DNA from: an uncultured Odoribacter sp.
GTDB taxonomy: Bacteria; Bacteroidota; Bacteroidia; Bacteroidales; Marinifilaceae
Reading direction: 5' to 3'
NCBI GenBank assembly: GCA_900541415.1
Contig: UQJP01000015.1
Coordinates: 40,445 to 104,444, forward strand
Length of the DNA: 64,000 nucleotides
The translations under genes and the position numbers were made by a program. The notes beneath the pieces were generated by a model that made no database searches, was not told the origin of the DNA, and saw only the letters and a list, made by a program, of their open reading frames with translations. Below, piece by piece: positions 45,441 to 53,894 of the stretch. The stretch's first letter is position 1. The number at the start of each line of letters is the position of its first letter.

Positions 45441-45869
45441 TTATGAATTCATCATATCCGTCAATTTCTTCAACACCCACTCACAGGATTTTATCTCCTG
45501 CGGAGCGATCGTAAAAGTAAGGTCACCATGAACCTGTTCTTCAATCCGCGTCAAAGCTTTCTGAGCCTCCATCCCTTTTTCTGTCAGCACGACAAAATTA
45601 TTCCGTTTATCCTCCTGGCACATTTTGCGCTGGACAAAACCACGTTTGGTCAATGTATTCAACAATTTGGTAACATTATACTTATCCTTCTGCAACCTTT
45701 TTGAAATGGTTTGCTGGTTCACATGATCCTCTGTCCATAATACCTGCAATAACTCGTATTGCTCCCGGCTCAAATCATAACCAGCCTTTAAAAAGGCGCG
45801 ATTCAAAATCTTTGTATAGCCTCTCTCGGCTTTACTGAGATAAGCCACTAATTCTCTGACATCATCCAT
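45441..45869 (-). CDS. MarR-family transcriptional regulator
   Basis: A 142-residue winged-helix repressor. The recognition helix region reads V-N-Q-Q-T-I-S-K-R-L-Q-K-D-K-Y-N-V-T-K (about 50-68) and the wing D-K-R-N-N-F-V-V-L-T-E. C84 stands just before the wing and C129 in the last helix, so a redox switch is possible but unproved. A palindrome overlaps its promoter and start, suggesting autoregulation. The operon continues into pepD and the Met-sulfoxide reductase gene. Confidence 0.92.
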   Translation of the reverse strand: MDDVRELVAYLSKAERGYTKILNRAFLKAGYDLSREQYELLQVLWTEDHVNQQTISKRLQKDKYNVTKLLNTLTKRGFVQRKMCQEDKRNNFVVLTEKGMEAQKALTRIEEQVHGDLTFTIAPQEIKSCEWVLKKLTDMMNS

Positions 45870-45907
45870 AACTTATGTTGCATTTTATACTATACGCAAA
45901 CATAAGT
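45867..45907 (-). promoter_or_regulatory. marR promoter with operator-like repeats
   Basis: The -7 box TATGTTTG is at 45897-45904 on the minus strand. It lies in an imperfect inverted repeat, arms 45871-45881 and 45896-45907 (one bulged base). A shorter perfect palindrome CATAA-C-TTATG covers 45867-45877 and the start codon. Confidence 0.55.
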
Positions 45908-45957
45908 ATTTTTTTAATGCAATCGGTTATAAAGCATCCAATTTTTCCAACAAAAAA

Positions 45958-45995
45958 TCCGGCGAACCTTCCTCGTTTCAGGAACATTCGCCGGA
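45958..45995 (-). terminator. Terminator after GH20 gene
   Basis: Perfect 9-bp arms TCCGGCGAA (45958-45966) and TTCGCCGGA (45987-45995) with an inner TTCC/GGAA pairing; A-run on the left becomes T-run on the minus strand. Confidence 0.85.
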
Positions 45996-46020
45996 CAATA
46001 TCCGAATATCGCAGGAATGA

Positions 46021-47853
46021 TCAGCGGAATGCCACTGAATCGATCCCGCTGATTTGCTCACCCCGGACGGCAACCGCTTTTACCACCGTGTTTTTACCAA
46101 CTTTAAAAGGAAAAACATAACGCTCGGATTGTTTTCCGGGCTCACTTCCGTCCGTCGTGTAAAAGACAGGCGCATCGCCCATAACTTCACAGTTAATTTC
46201 CACACTGTCCGGGTTGATACACCTTCTGATTTGTAAATCCGGATTGAATACATCCTGACGGAATTCAAATCCCTTATCGGTATACAAGTTCAGCATGTGA
46301 GGCAAACGCGACAGAAAATCATCATAGCCTTTCCGGGCAGGATTACTCCAAAATACTTCCGAAGCCGCAGCCATACGGGGTAATATAACATATTCCAAAC
46401 GGGAGCTGTCACGAATCCATTCCGTCCAGGTACTTACCTGAGCCCCTATCACATAGGCCCGTTCGCTGGCATTCAATTCCCTGGGAACAGGCTCAAACTC
46501 ATATACCCGTTTCACGGTTTGCAATCCCTTCATTTTCAGGATACCGGGATTACTTAAATACAGGTTGCTGATCGGCGTGATAATCACTTCGTGCTGTTGC
46601 CGGGCAGCCTTTATCGCTCCCCCCATGCCTCTCCATGCCATAATTGTTGCATCCGGTGTCAATCCTCCCTCCAGCACTTCATCCCAACCAATCATTCGGC
46701 GTCCCTTGCTGTTGATAAACTCTTCCACCTGTGTCATAAAATAAGTTTGCAGCTTATTTTCAGCTGTATGGTTAGGATCGGCCTTTATACCCGCTTTACG
46801 GATCATCGCCTGGCATTTGGGACAATTTTTCCACCGGGCTTTCGGACACTCATCCCCTCCGATATGAATATAGGTAGAAGGGAAAAGTTCCATTACTTCC
46901 GTCAAAACATCTTTCACCAATTCCAGTGATTTTTCATTGCCTGCACACAATACATCCTGAAACACCCCCCAGCTTGTGGGCACTTCATACGGTCCGCCCG
47001 TACACCCCAACTCCGGATACGAAGCCAGGACAGCCAGCGTATGTCCCGGCAGGTCGATCTCAGGAATAACCGTTATATACCTATCCGTAGCATAAGCAAC
47101 AATTTCCCGGATCTCATCCTGTGTATAAAATCCGCCATAAGGTTTTCCGTCGAACTCTCTGGTCTCCCAGTTGATGATCGTTTCTTTACGCTTCGACCCG
47201 ACCTCCGTGAGTTTGGGATATTTTTTAATCTCTATTCTCCATCCCTGATCTTCGGTGAGATGCCAATGAAAATTATTGATATTGTGTAAAGCCAGCAAAT
47301 CGATATATTGCTTCACATATTCCACCGGAAAATAATGGCGGCCAACGTCCAACAGTGAGCCCCGGTATTTAAAACGGGGATAATCGGTCACAGTTCCGGC
47401 AGCCCACGCAGCCACTTCCCCTTGTCCTGTTTCAGGCAGGGCTTTCCGTAAAGTCTGTATGCCATAAAAGACCCCGGCTTCCGTAGCCCCTTTCACCCTT
47501 ACGGATTTGTCGTTCACAATCAGTTGATAACCTTCAGGCTGAGGAATCGAAGGATCGATCTCTAAAAAAATACCTTGTTTCGCATTCTGTTTTGAAGAAA
47601 TTTCCGCCTTCTGTCCTGTTATTTCCTGAATAAAATTCGCCAGAAAACCGGCATTTTCTTTCATTTTCTGGTTACCTTCCGGATAAATAACCTGAACAGG
47701 CCCATTCAAAACAAATGGTTTCTCCCCCTTTGTCACGGAAATTTCCTGTGGTAAAGGAATCACTTCGTAACTTCCTACTGTGGTGGTTTTACAGGCAGCT
47801 AAAGCCAACAGGCACAACATACCTAAACCTCCCATGTAAAATTTTCTTTTCAT
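46021..47853 (-). CDS. Beta-N-acetylhexosaminidase, GH20
   Basis: A 610-residue lipoprotein (lipobox A-L-A-A-C, Cys21) that removes terminal GlcNAc/GalNAc from host or microbial glycans. N-terminal GH20b domain about 30-155, then the TIM barrel beginning F-K-Y-R-G-S-L-L-D-V-G-R-H. Substrate-assisted catalysis pair D334-E335 in H-I-G-G-D-E-C. N-F-H-W-H-L-T-E-D-Q-G-W matches the family. The C-terminus (about 555-600) has F-Y-T-T-D-G-S-E-P, a chitobiase-type C-terminal domain. No SusC/D pair nearby. Confidence 0.95.
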   Translation of the reverse strand: MKRKFYMGGLGMLCLLALAACKTTTVGSYEVIPLPQEISVTKGEKPFVLNGPVQVIYPEGNQKMKENAGFLANFIQEITGQKAEISSKQNAKQGIFLEIDPSIPQPEGYQLIVNDKSVRVKGATEAGVFYGIQTLRKALPETGQGEVAAWAAGTVTDYPRFKYRGSLLDVGRHYFPVEYVKQYIDLLALHNINNFHWHLTEDQGWRIEIKKYPKLTEVGSKRKETIINWETREFDGKPYGGFYTQDEIREIVAYATDRYITVIPEIDLPGHTLAVLASYPELGCTGGPYEVPTSWGVFQDVLCAGNEKSLELVKDVLTEVMELFPSTYIHIGGDECPKARWKNCPKCQAMIRKAGIKADPNHTAENKLQTYFMTQVEEFINSKGRRMIGWDEVLEGGLTPDATIMAWRGMGGAIKAARQQHEVIITPISNLYLSNPGILKMKGLQTVKRVYEFEPVPRELNASERAYVIGAQVSTWTEWIRDSSRLEYVILPRMAAASEVFWSNPARKGYDDFLSRLPHMLNLYTDKGFEFRQDVFNPDLQIRRCINPDSVEINCEVMGDAPVFYTTDGSEPGKQSERYVFPFKVGKNTVVKAVAVRGEQISGIDSVAFR

Positions 47854-47883
47854 AAGCAGTATATTTAGATTAAGTTAGGTTCA

Positions 47884-48219
47884 TTATTTTTGATAAGCCA
47901 CACCGTTCTCATAATAATTTTCCGCACATAAATACCGGAAATAAACATCCGAATTGGCATATCCGATTTCCCGCAGGCAACCGGAAACAATCCCCGCCAC
48001 AACTTCCTGCACTTCTTTGGGGCGTTCAAAATAGTCCACTTCCACCAAAGGCCACACCCCGCCCATAATCCCTTCATCTCCCACAATCACAGAATGGATC
48101 ACTTCCAAAACGATATGCTCACGGGGACATCCCACCACATTTTGAATCCGGTCAATCATTTGCCGGCTCACCACCGCCAGCCGGGATTCTTCCACGAAAT
48201 GAAATCTGAAAAAAGGCAT
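47884..48219 (-). CDS. DUF1904 family tautomerase-like protein
   Basis: A 111-residue protein starting M-P-F-F-R-F-H, so Pro would be N-terminal after Met removal, as in 4-oxalocrotonate tautomerase/MIF enzymes. C-P-R-E-H-I-V-L-E-V-I-H matches DUF1904. Catalysis is not established for this family. It lies 11 bases after NrnA and 30 before the GH20 gene, so it belongs to the esterase-nrnA-GH20 run. Confidence 0.85.
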   Translation of the reverse strand: MPFFRFHFVEESRLAVVSRQMIDRIQNVVGCPREHIVLEVIHSVIVGDEGIMGGVWPLVEVDYFERPKEVQEVVAGIVSGCLREIGYANSDVYFRYLCAENYYENGVAYQK

Positions 48220-48230
48220 ATCTGTTACAA

Positions 48231-49286
48231 TTATATCAAATCTTTTATCTTTTCAAAAAACCAGGGGGTAGTTTCATTCACTTTTTTAACCACCTCTTCC
48301 AAAGGAAGGTCCATCTGTCCTCCGGCAGCGTTCAAATGACCGCCTCCGTTAAAAAATTCTTTCGACCACTCATTGACAGGAATATTTCCTTTAGAACGGA
48401 ACGACAGTTTCACTCTTTCTTTCCGTTCCGTAATTTGTATGGAAACGGCTATATTATGCACCGAAAGCGGAATATTGACCAATCCTTCCAGATCGCCGTC
48501 CTTATAATCGTATTTTTCCAGCTCTTCCCGGGTGATCGGCATAATAGCCACCGGATATTTCGAATTAACCTGCAACTTGTTAAGCAGCACATTCCCGATT
48601 AGGCGTAAGCGGGAAAGATTGTTCATCTGATATATACGCTCGTGGATATATGCCTTATCCAGCCCCAATTCCAATAAATCGGCAATAATACGGTAAGTAT
48701 CGGGACGGGATGAATTATGACTCAATCCCCCGGTATCCGTGTTAATGCCCGTATATAAAGAATTGGCAATATTCTGGTCGATAATCTCTTTTCCCCACAC
48801 CTGTAAGATCACCGAATACAACAACTCACAGGTAGAAGACACCTGTGTGTCCGAAATAACAATATCCTGCGCATCAGGTCCCGGATGATGGTCTATAATC
48901 ACTCTTACGGCGGTGGCAGCCGTCACCCAGGGCTCAAGATCCCCCTCCCGTTTCACCGTATTATGATCGAGCATGAAAATCACATCCGCCCCGTTAATCA
49001 ATTTCTGGCATTCCACAGCCCTGTCCTGATAGGAAATAGCTGTGGGTATATTTTTCAAAAACCTTAAATATTCAGGAATATAATCACAGGTCAAAATGTG
49101 GTAATCTATTCCTGCTTTCCGGCAAACCTCGGATAAAGCAGAACACGAGCCGGCAGCATCCCCGTCCGGTGATATATGCGGGATAATAACAACCTTTGGA
49201 TTTTTTGCCGCCAATTGCAGCATTAACTTATCTACCTGTTCCTTATTTTGATGGGTCAACATGCACTTTTCCATTTTACAATTCAT
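48231..49286 (-). CDS. DHH-family phosphoesterase (NrnA-like)
   Basis: A 351-residue enzyme with DHH motifs I-P-H-I-S-P-D-G-D-A-A-G-S (about 35-47), F-M-L-D-H-N, I-I-D-H-H-P-G and G-I-N-T-D-T-G, and a C-terminal DHHA1 domain with G-G-G-H-L-N-A-A-G-G. Relatives degrade short oligoribonucleotides and dephosphorylate 3'-phosphoadenosine 5'-phosphate; some act on cyclic dinucleotide products. The exact substrate is inference. Translation may start at a Met 4-8 codons further in. Confidence 0.93.
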   Translation of the reverse strand: MNCKMEKCMLTHQNKEQVDKLMLQLAAKNPKVVIIPHISPDGDAAGSCSALSEVCRKAGIDYHILTCDYIPEYLRFLKNIPTAISYQDRAVECQKLINGADVIFMLDHNTVKREGDLEPWVTAATAVRVIIDHHPGPDAQDIVISDTQVSSTCELLYSVILQVWGKEIIDQNIANSLYTGINTDTGGLSHNSSRPDTYRIIADLLELGLDKAYIHERIYQMNNLSRLRLIGNVLLNKLQVNSKYPVAIMPITREELEKYDYKDGDLEGLVNIPLSVHNIAVSIQITERKERVKLSFRSKGNIPVNEWSKEFFNGGGHLNAAGGQMDLPLEEVVKKVNETTPWFFEKIKDLI

Positions 49287-49298
49287 TTTATCATCCCC

Positions 49299-50510
49299 TT
49301 ACAGATTTACTGTAATTTCAGAGCAAAAAAACAATCCTTTATCTCCTCTTTCCCCTAAAGTACGATAAAGCGTACGGATAGTTCTCTCCGGTTTTTCCTG
49401 ATACAAAACCTTTCCCTGATACGTCACCGATACAGGCTGGTCCAAATCAGCCAGTTTATCATTCAAACGAATAGTCAGTTTTTTATAATCACAGGTTTTA
49501 ATATCAAACTGATTGCCCTGCCGCTCCACCACAACCATCGCTCCGGGCACACATTCGTCTTCGGGAACCGCCAGCCAGTAAAAAGAAGGATGAACAACAT
49601 TTTCCTGCCTCCACACAATTCTATCGGGTAGCGGATTACGGCGATACTGAGCCATCCATTCCACGGCAACAGAATCCTGACGTTCCATCCAATGCCCTTT
49701 CCCCCGCACAATATGGGTTTCGTGAATATAGCCTCCGGGATCTGCCCGGTGCAAAGAATCCAACTCCAAACCGCGCTCTACGGCCATACGATTCCGGTCA
49801 TAGGCGGCGTCCAATTCCCCCATCCACAAGGTGAAAGGAGTATTCCGTAAATTCAACATCGAAACTTCACCCGGATGTCCTGCCATCATAGCGGCGGCGG
49901 CCCATCGATCAGCCATACGCGGAGCAAGACGGTATACCCCGTCACCTCCGGCAGAATATCCCATCAGGTAAACCTTATCGGGGTTTACTCCCATAACAGC
50001 TACCGCTGTCTGAATCAGTTCGTCGAACAAACTGTCTATTCCGGGTTTAAACCACATATTCCAATCGTCCCAGGGTGCCCGGGGAGCAATGTATACCCCT
50101 TCTCTGGGCTGATACAAACGAATTTGGTTATTCCATTGCTGGTCGTTTACGGAGGTTGCTGTGTTTCCTCCTCCATGCATAGAAATATAAAGGCTTCGCC
50201 CGTCTTCAGGCTCTTCTCCGAACACTTTGTAATCAAAGCGAAGCGACAAAGAACGATGCTTCAAACATTTCTCCTCCCAAACCTTTTGGCTTTCCGCCTT
50301 CACTATCCCCTGATAATCCTGCCACAAAAGTTCTTCCACCTGCGCTGCCTCTTCTTTGGACAAAGGAACGGTTGCAAACTTCTGTCCGGTCATCTCCTGA
50401 CGGGCAGCAGGTTCCTTTCTCAGCCATTGTTCCAATACCTGACCGGGAGTTTTCCGTTCACAACCGGAAAACAACACAAGTAAACTGAATAAAACCAACA
50501 CCTCTTTCAT
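49299..50510 (-). CDS. Alpha/beta-hydrolase lipoprotein, putative esterase
   Basis: A 403-residue lipoprotein (lipobox L-F-S-G-C, Cys17). Hydrolase core: L-Y-I-S-M-H-G-G-G oxyanion strand, A-P-R-A-P-W-D-D-W-N-M-W, nucleophile elbow M-G-Y-S-A-G-G-D-G (about residue 195), acid candidate G-E-L-D and His in H-G/K-G-H-W. It resembles PHB-depolymerase-type or feruloyl-esterase-type hydrolases. Its surface or periplasmic placement and the GH20 gene in the same run suggest work on glycan or peptide esters (inference). A terminator ends guaA upstream. Confidence 0.82.
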   Translation of the reverse strand: MKEVLVLFSLLVLFSGCERKTPGQVLEQWLRKEPAARQEMTGQKFATVPLSKEEAAQVEELLWQDYQGIVKAESQKVWEEKCLKHRSLSLRFDYKVFGEEPEDGRSLYISMHGGGNTATSVNDQQWNNQIRLYQPREGVYIAPRAPWDDWNMWFKPGIDSLFDELIQTAVAVMGVNPDKVYLMGYSAGGDGVYRLAPRMADRWAAAAMMAGHPGEVSMLNLRNTPFTLWMGELDAAYDRNRMAVERGLELDSLHRADPGGYIHETHIVRGKGHWMERQDSVAVEWMAQYRRNPLPDRIVWRQENVVHPSFYWLAVPEDECVPGAMVVVERQGNQFDIKTCDYKKLTIRLNDKLADLDQPVSVTYQGKVLYQEKPERTIRTLYRTLGERGDKGLFFCSEITVNL

Positions 50511-50534
50511 TTGTGTTTCTCTTTATAATGATTA

Positions 50535-50568
50535 AAAAATGATCCCTGAATTACCAGAGATCATTTTT
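50535..50568 (-). terminator. Terminator after guaA
   Basis: Arms 50535-50544 and 50559-50568 give a perfect 10-bp stem with an inner CTG/CAG pairing; T-run on the minus strand. Confidence 0.85.
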
Positions 50569-50587
50569 CATTTGTCTTAACTCCGCC

Positions 50588-52117
50588 TTACTCCCACTCG
50601 ATAGTGGCTGGTGGCTTTGAACTAATATCGTAAACAACGCGGTTAATTCCCCTTACGTTATTAATAATCCGGTTCGAAACTTTGGCAAGAAATTCATAGG
50701 GCAAATGGCACCAGTCTGCTGTCATTCCGTCTGTCGATTCCACAGCCCTCAGAGCAACTACACTTTCATACGTACGTTCATCCCCCATCACTCCCACACT
50801 CTGTATGGGTAACAACATCACTCCGGCCTGCCATACCTTATCATAAAGTCCGTCTTCCTGCAACATCGATATAAAGATATGATCCGCTTCCTGTAACAGC
50901 CGGACTTTCTCTTTCGTAATCTCTCCCAAAATCCGGATAGCCAGTCCGGGACCGGGGAAAGGATGACGTTGTAAGAATTTATCGGCCAGTCCCAGGCTTT
51001 TACCCACCCGTCTTACCTCATCCTTAAACAGCAACCGCAAAGGCTCTACCAATTTTAACTTCATATAATCCGGCAGTCCCCCTACATTATGGTGCGATTT
51101 AATGGTCTGTGAAGGACCATTTACCGACAGCGATTCGATCACATCGGGATAAATCGTCCCTTGTCCCAACCATTTGGCATCTTTCACTTTAGCGGCCTCT
51201 TTGTCGAACACATCGATAAAAGTGGCTCCGATGATCTTACGTTTCTTCTCCGGCTCTGTCACTCCGGCTAAACGTCCCAGGAATAAATCTTCCGCTTCCG
51301 CCCCGATCACATTTAATCCCAGTTCTTTATAATTTTCGAGTACATTCGTGAACTCGTCTTTACGCAATAAACCGTTGTCGACGAAAATACAGGTCAGGTT
51401 CTGTCCCACAGCCCGGTGCAGCAACATGGCGGCAACCGTAGAATCCACTCCCCCCGACAATCCTAAAATAACCCGGTCGGATCCCAGTTTTTGTTTCAAT
51501 TCCGCAACAGTGGTTTCAACAAACGAATCGGGTGTCCAATCCTGACGGCAACCACATATATCTACAACAAAATTCTTCAGTAACGCTTTCCCTTCCGTAC
51601 TGTGATACACTTCAGGATGGAACTGGATGCCGTAAGTGATTTCACCTTCCACTTTGAAAGCTGCATTCGTAACGTCTTTCGTACTGGCGATAATTTTATA
51701 ATTTTCCGGCAACTTTTCTATGGTATCGCCATGCGACATCCACACCTGGGAATTATCGCTGATATACCGGAACAAGTCAGATTTCTGATCCACATAAGCC
51801 AGATTGGCACGTCCGTACTCCCGTTTGTTGGAAGCTTTTACCTCTCCTCCAAAATGATGCGCCAGATATTGAGCGCCGAAACACACACCCAGCAAAGGCA
51901 ATTTACCTTTTATAGCGGTCAGATCGGGTTTCGGGGCTTTTTCATCCCTCACGGAAAAAGGACTTCCGGACAATATCACTCCTTTAACTGTTTCATCCAA
52001 TGCCGGATAATGGTTATAAGGATAAATCTCACAGTAAACATTCAATTCCCGGACTCTCCTCGCAATCAATTGGGTATACTGCGAACCAAAGTCCAATATC
52101 AAAATTTTTTCTTGCAT
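50588..52117 (-). CDS. guaA: GMP synthase (glutamine-hydrolysing)
   Basis: Converts XMP to GMP using glutamine and ATP. I choose ATG 52117 (M-Q-E-K-I-L-I-L-D-F-G-S-Q), about 509 residues; a GTG at 52141 overlaps the promoter box. The class I amidotransferase has C79 (L-G-V-C-F-G-A-Q) and F-H-P-E-V-Y. The ATP-pyrophosphatase domain has L-S-G-G-V-D-S-T, then the dimerisation domain ends with the GuaA-typical P-P-A-T-I-E-W-E. It is monocistronic, with terminator at 50535. Confidence 0.97.
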   Translation of the reverse strand: MQEKILILDFGSQYTQLIARRVRELNVYCEIYPYNHYPALDETVKGVILSGSPFSVRDEKAPKPDLTAIKGKLPLLGVCFGAQYLAHHFGGEVKASNKREYGRANLAYVDQKSDLFRYISDNSQVWMSHGDTIEKLPENYKIIASTKDVTNAAFKVEGEITYGIQFHPEVYHSTEGKALLKNFVVDICGCRQDWTPDSFVETTVAELKQKLGSDRVILGLSGGVDSTVAAMLLHRAVGQNLTCIFVDNGLLRKDEFTNVLENYKELGLNVIGAEAEDLFLGRLAGVTEPEKKRKIIGATFIDVFDKEAAKVKDAKWLGQGTIYPDVIESLSVNGPSQTIKSHHNVGGLPDYMKLKLVEPLRLLFKDEVRRVGKSLGLADKFLQRHPFPGPGLAIRILGEITKEKVRLLQEADHIFISMLQEDGLYDKVWQAGVMLLPIQSVGVMGDERTYESVVALRAVESTDGMTADWCHLPYEFLAKVSNRIINNVRGINRVVYDISSKPPATIEWE

Positions 52118-52140
52118 TTTATGTGTATTGATTTCTTGCA

Positions 52141-52148
52141 CAAAGATA
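52141..52148 (-). promoter_or_regulatory. -7 box for guaA
   Basis: TATCTTTG on the minus strand, 23 bases before ATG 52117. It rules out the upstream GTG at 52141 as the translation start. Confidence 0.6.
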
Positions 52149-52389
52149 ATTTTTTAAACTAAAATACATCGTATCTCTTCTCTCATTTTATCCCCCGGGG
52201 AATGATCTTTCTCTCGCAGAAAAGGTATTAAAAAGAATTTCAAGATGTTTACAAAACTTTTTTTCCTACAAAATCGTTACATAGGACAAACTATTACTTT
52301 CAAATTGAAACTAATTTTTACCATATCTCAACATATTATCAAACAGCAAGATAATACAAAAAACAGTATCAAAAATGTAGAGAAAACAT

Positions 52390-52397
52390 TAACTTTG
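52390..52397 (+). promoter_or_regulatory. -7 box for NSS transporter
   Basis: TAACTTTG, exact match, 19 bases before the ATG at 52417. Confidence 0.6.
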
Positions 52398-52416
52398 GGC
52401 CCAAATTATAAGCAAA

Positions 52417-53766
52417 ATGCAACATCAAAAAAGAGACAGTTTTAAATCGAAATTCGGAGCGATTGCAGCTTTGGCAGGCTCGGCCGTCGGGTTAGGTAAT
52501 ATTTGGAAATTTCCTTATGAAGCAGGCAATAACGGCGGAGGTGCGTTCTTATTGGTATACATATTTTTCACCTTAGCCATCGGTTTCCCGGTCATGTTAT
52601 CGGAATTTGCCTTAGGGCGGAAATCCCAGAAAAATGCCTTCGGTACATTTAAAGTGCTCGCCCCCGGCACAAATTGGTATATGTTCGGTTTACTATCCAT
52701 CATTGCTGCCGCTTTCATTCTGTCTTTCTACGGGACAATTTCAGGCTGGACGCTGGAATATGTATGGCTTGCCATTTCCGATTCGTTCCACGGCATGAGT
52801 GCAGGGGATATTACAGACACATTCAATAAATTCATTTCCCACCCCTATAAAGCAGTGATCTGGCAGGTTGGATTTATGTTTTTATCGGGAGCGATCGTGA
52901 TTGCCGGCGTACAGAAAGGTATCGAGAGATATACCAAAATGATGATGCCTTTATTGTTGCTGATCGTTATCATTTTGGGTATCCGCGCCTGCACGCTGGA
53001 AGGAGCCGGAGCAGGGCTCAAGTTCCTGTTTTATCCCAAATTCTCGGAACTGACAGGCAATAGTATTTTATCTGCATTAGGACAAGCATTTTTCTCGCTG
53101 TCTATCGGCATGGGAGTGCTTTTAACCTACGCCTCCTACATCCGTAAAGACGATAACCTGAATCATATTTCATTACAGGTAATCACAACAGACACATTGG
53201 TTGCAGTGCTTGCAGGTGTCGCTATTCTTCCCGCCGTATTTGCGTTCCATATCGATCCGCAGGCAGGGCCGGGACTGGTGTTCCTGACGCTTCCCAAAGT
53301 GTTTCTGAGTATGCCTTTAGGGCAATTGTGGTCTATCCTCTTTTTTATCTTGCTGACTTTTGCCGCCCTGACCTCTGCCATCTCTCTTCTGGAAGTGGTT
53401 GTGGCCTATATGGTGGAAGAAAAGAAAATGAGCCGCCTGAAAGCAACGATCATCACCACTTTAGGAATTTCCACTTTAGGGGTTTTCAGCACTTTATCGT
53501 TCGGACCGTTGAAAGACATTGAAATTTTCGGGCTATCGATATTTAATACTTTCGACTTTGTGAGTTCCAATATCCTTTTACCGGTTGGCGGCATCTTACT
53601 CTGTATCTTTGCAGGCTGGCGGCTCGACCATGCGGTTTTATATTCCGAACTCAGCAACGGAGGAAAAATCAAACTCCGCTTTTTCCGAATTTACATTTTT
53701 ATCTTAAAATATCTCGCTCCTGCAAGTATACTCCTGATCTTATTAAATGTATTAGGCGTATTCTGA
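52417..53766 (+). CDS. Sodium-dependent transporter (NSS family)
   Basis: A 449-residue inner-membrane symporter of the neurotransmitter:sodium symporter (LeuT/MhsT) family. The first helix carries the sodium/substrate motif G-S-A-V-G-L-G-N-I-W-K-F-P-Y and N-N-G-G-G-A-F-L. About 11 hydrophobic segments, typical of the shorter bacterial members. Amino acids are the usual substrates; I cannot tell which. It has its own promoter and terminator. Confidence 0.95.
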   Translation: MQHQKRDSFKSKFGAIAALAGSAVGLGNIWKFPYEAGNNGGGAFLLVYIFFTLAIGFPVMLSEFALGRKSQKNAFGTFKVLAPGTNWYMFGLLSIIAAAFILSFYGTISGWTLEYVWLAISDSFHGMSAGDITDTFNKFISHPYKAVIWQVGFMFLSGAIVIAGVQKGIERYTKMMMPLLLLIVIILGIRACTLEGAGAGLKFLFYPKFSELTGNSILSALGQAFFSLSIGMGVLLTYASYIRKDDNLNHISLQVITTDTLVAVLAGVAILPAVFAFHIDPQAGPGLVFLTLPKVFLSMPLGQLWSILFFILLTFAALTSAISLLEVVVAYMVEEKKMSRLKATIITTLGISTLGVFSTLSFGPLKDIEIFGLSIFNTFDFVSSNILLPVGGILLCIFAGWRLDHAVLYSELSNGGKIKLRFFRIYIFILKYLAPASILLILLNVLGVF

Positions 53767-53781
53767 TCAGGCTGGCCAAAG

Positions 53782-53816
53782 AAAAGGGTGTCCGTTTTAA
53801 AATGGACACCCTTTTT
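53782..53816 (+). terminator. Terminator after NSS transporter
   Basis: Perfect 12-bp stem, arms 53782-53793 and 53804-53815, 10-base loop, T-run. Confidence 0.9.
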
Positions 53817-53894
53817 CTATATTCGCTTTTACATATTCTAATCCGGCTTTACAAAGCAAGCAAACCCGTTAAAGCTGATTTCCTCAAATTACGC

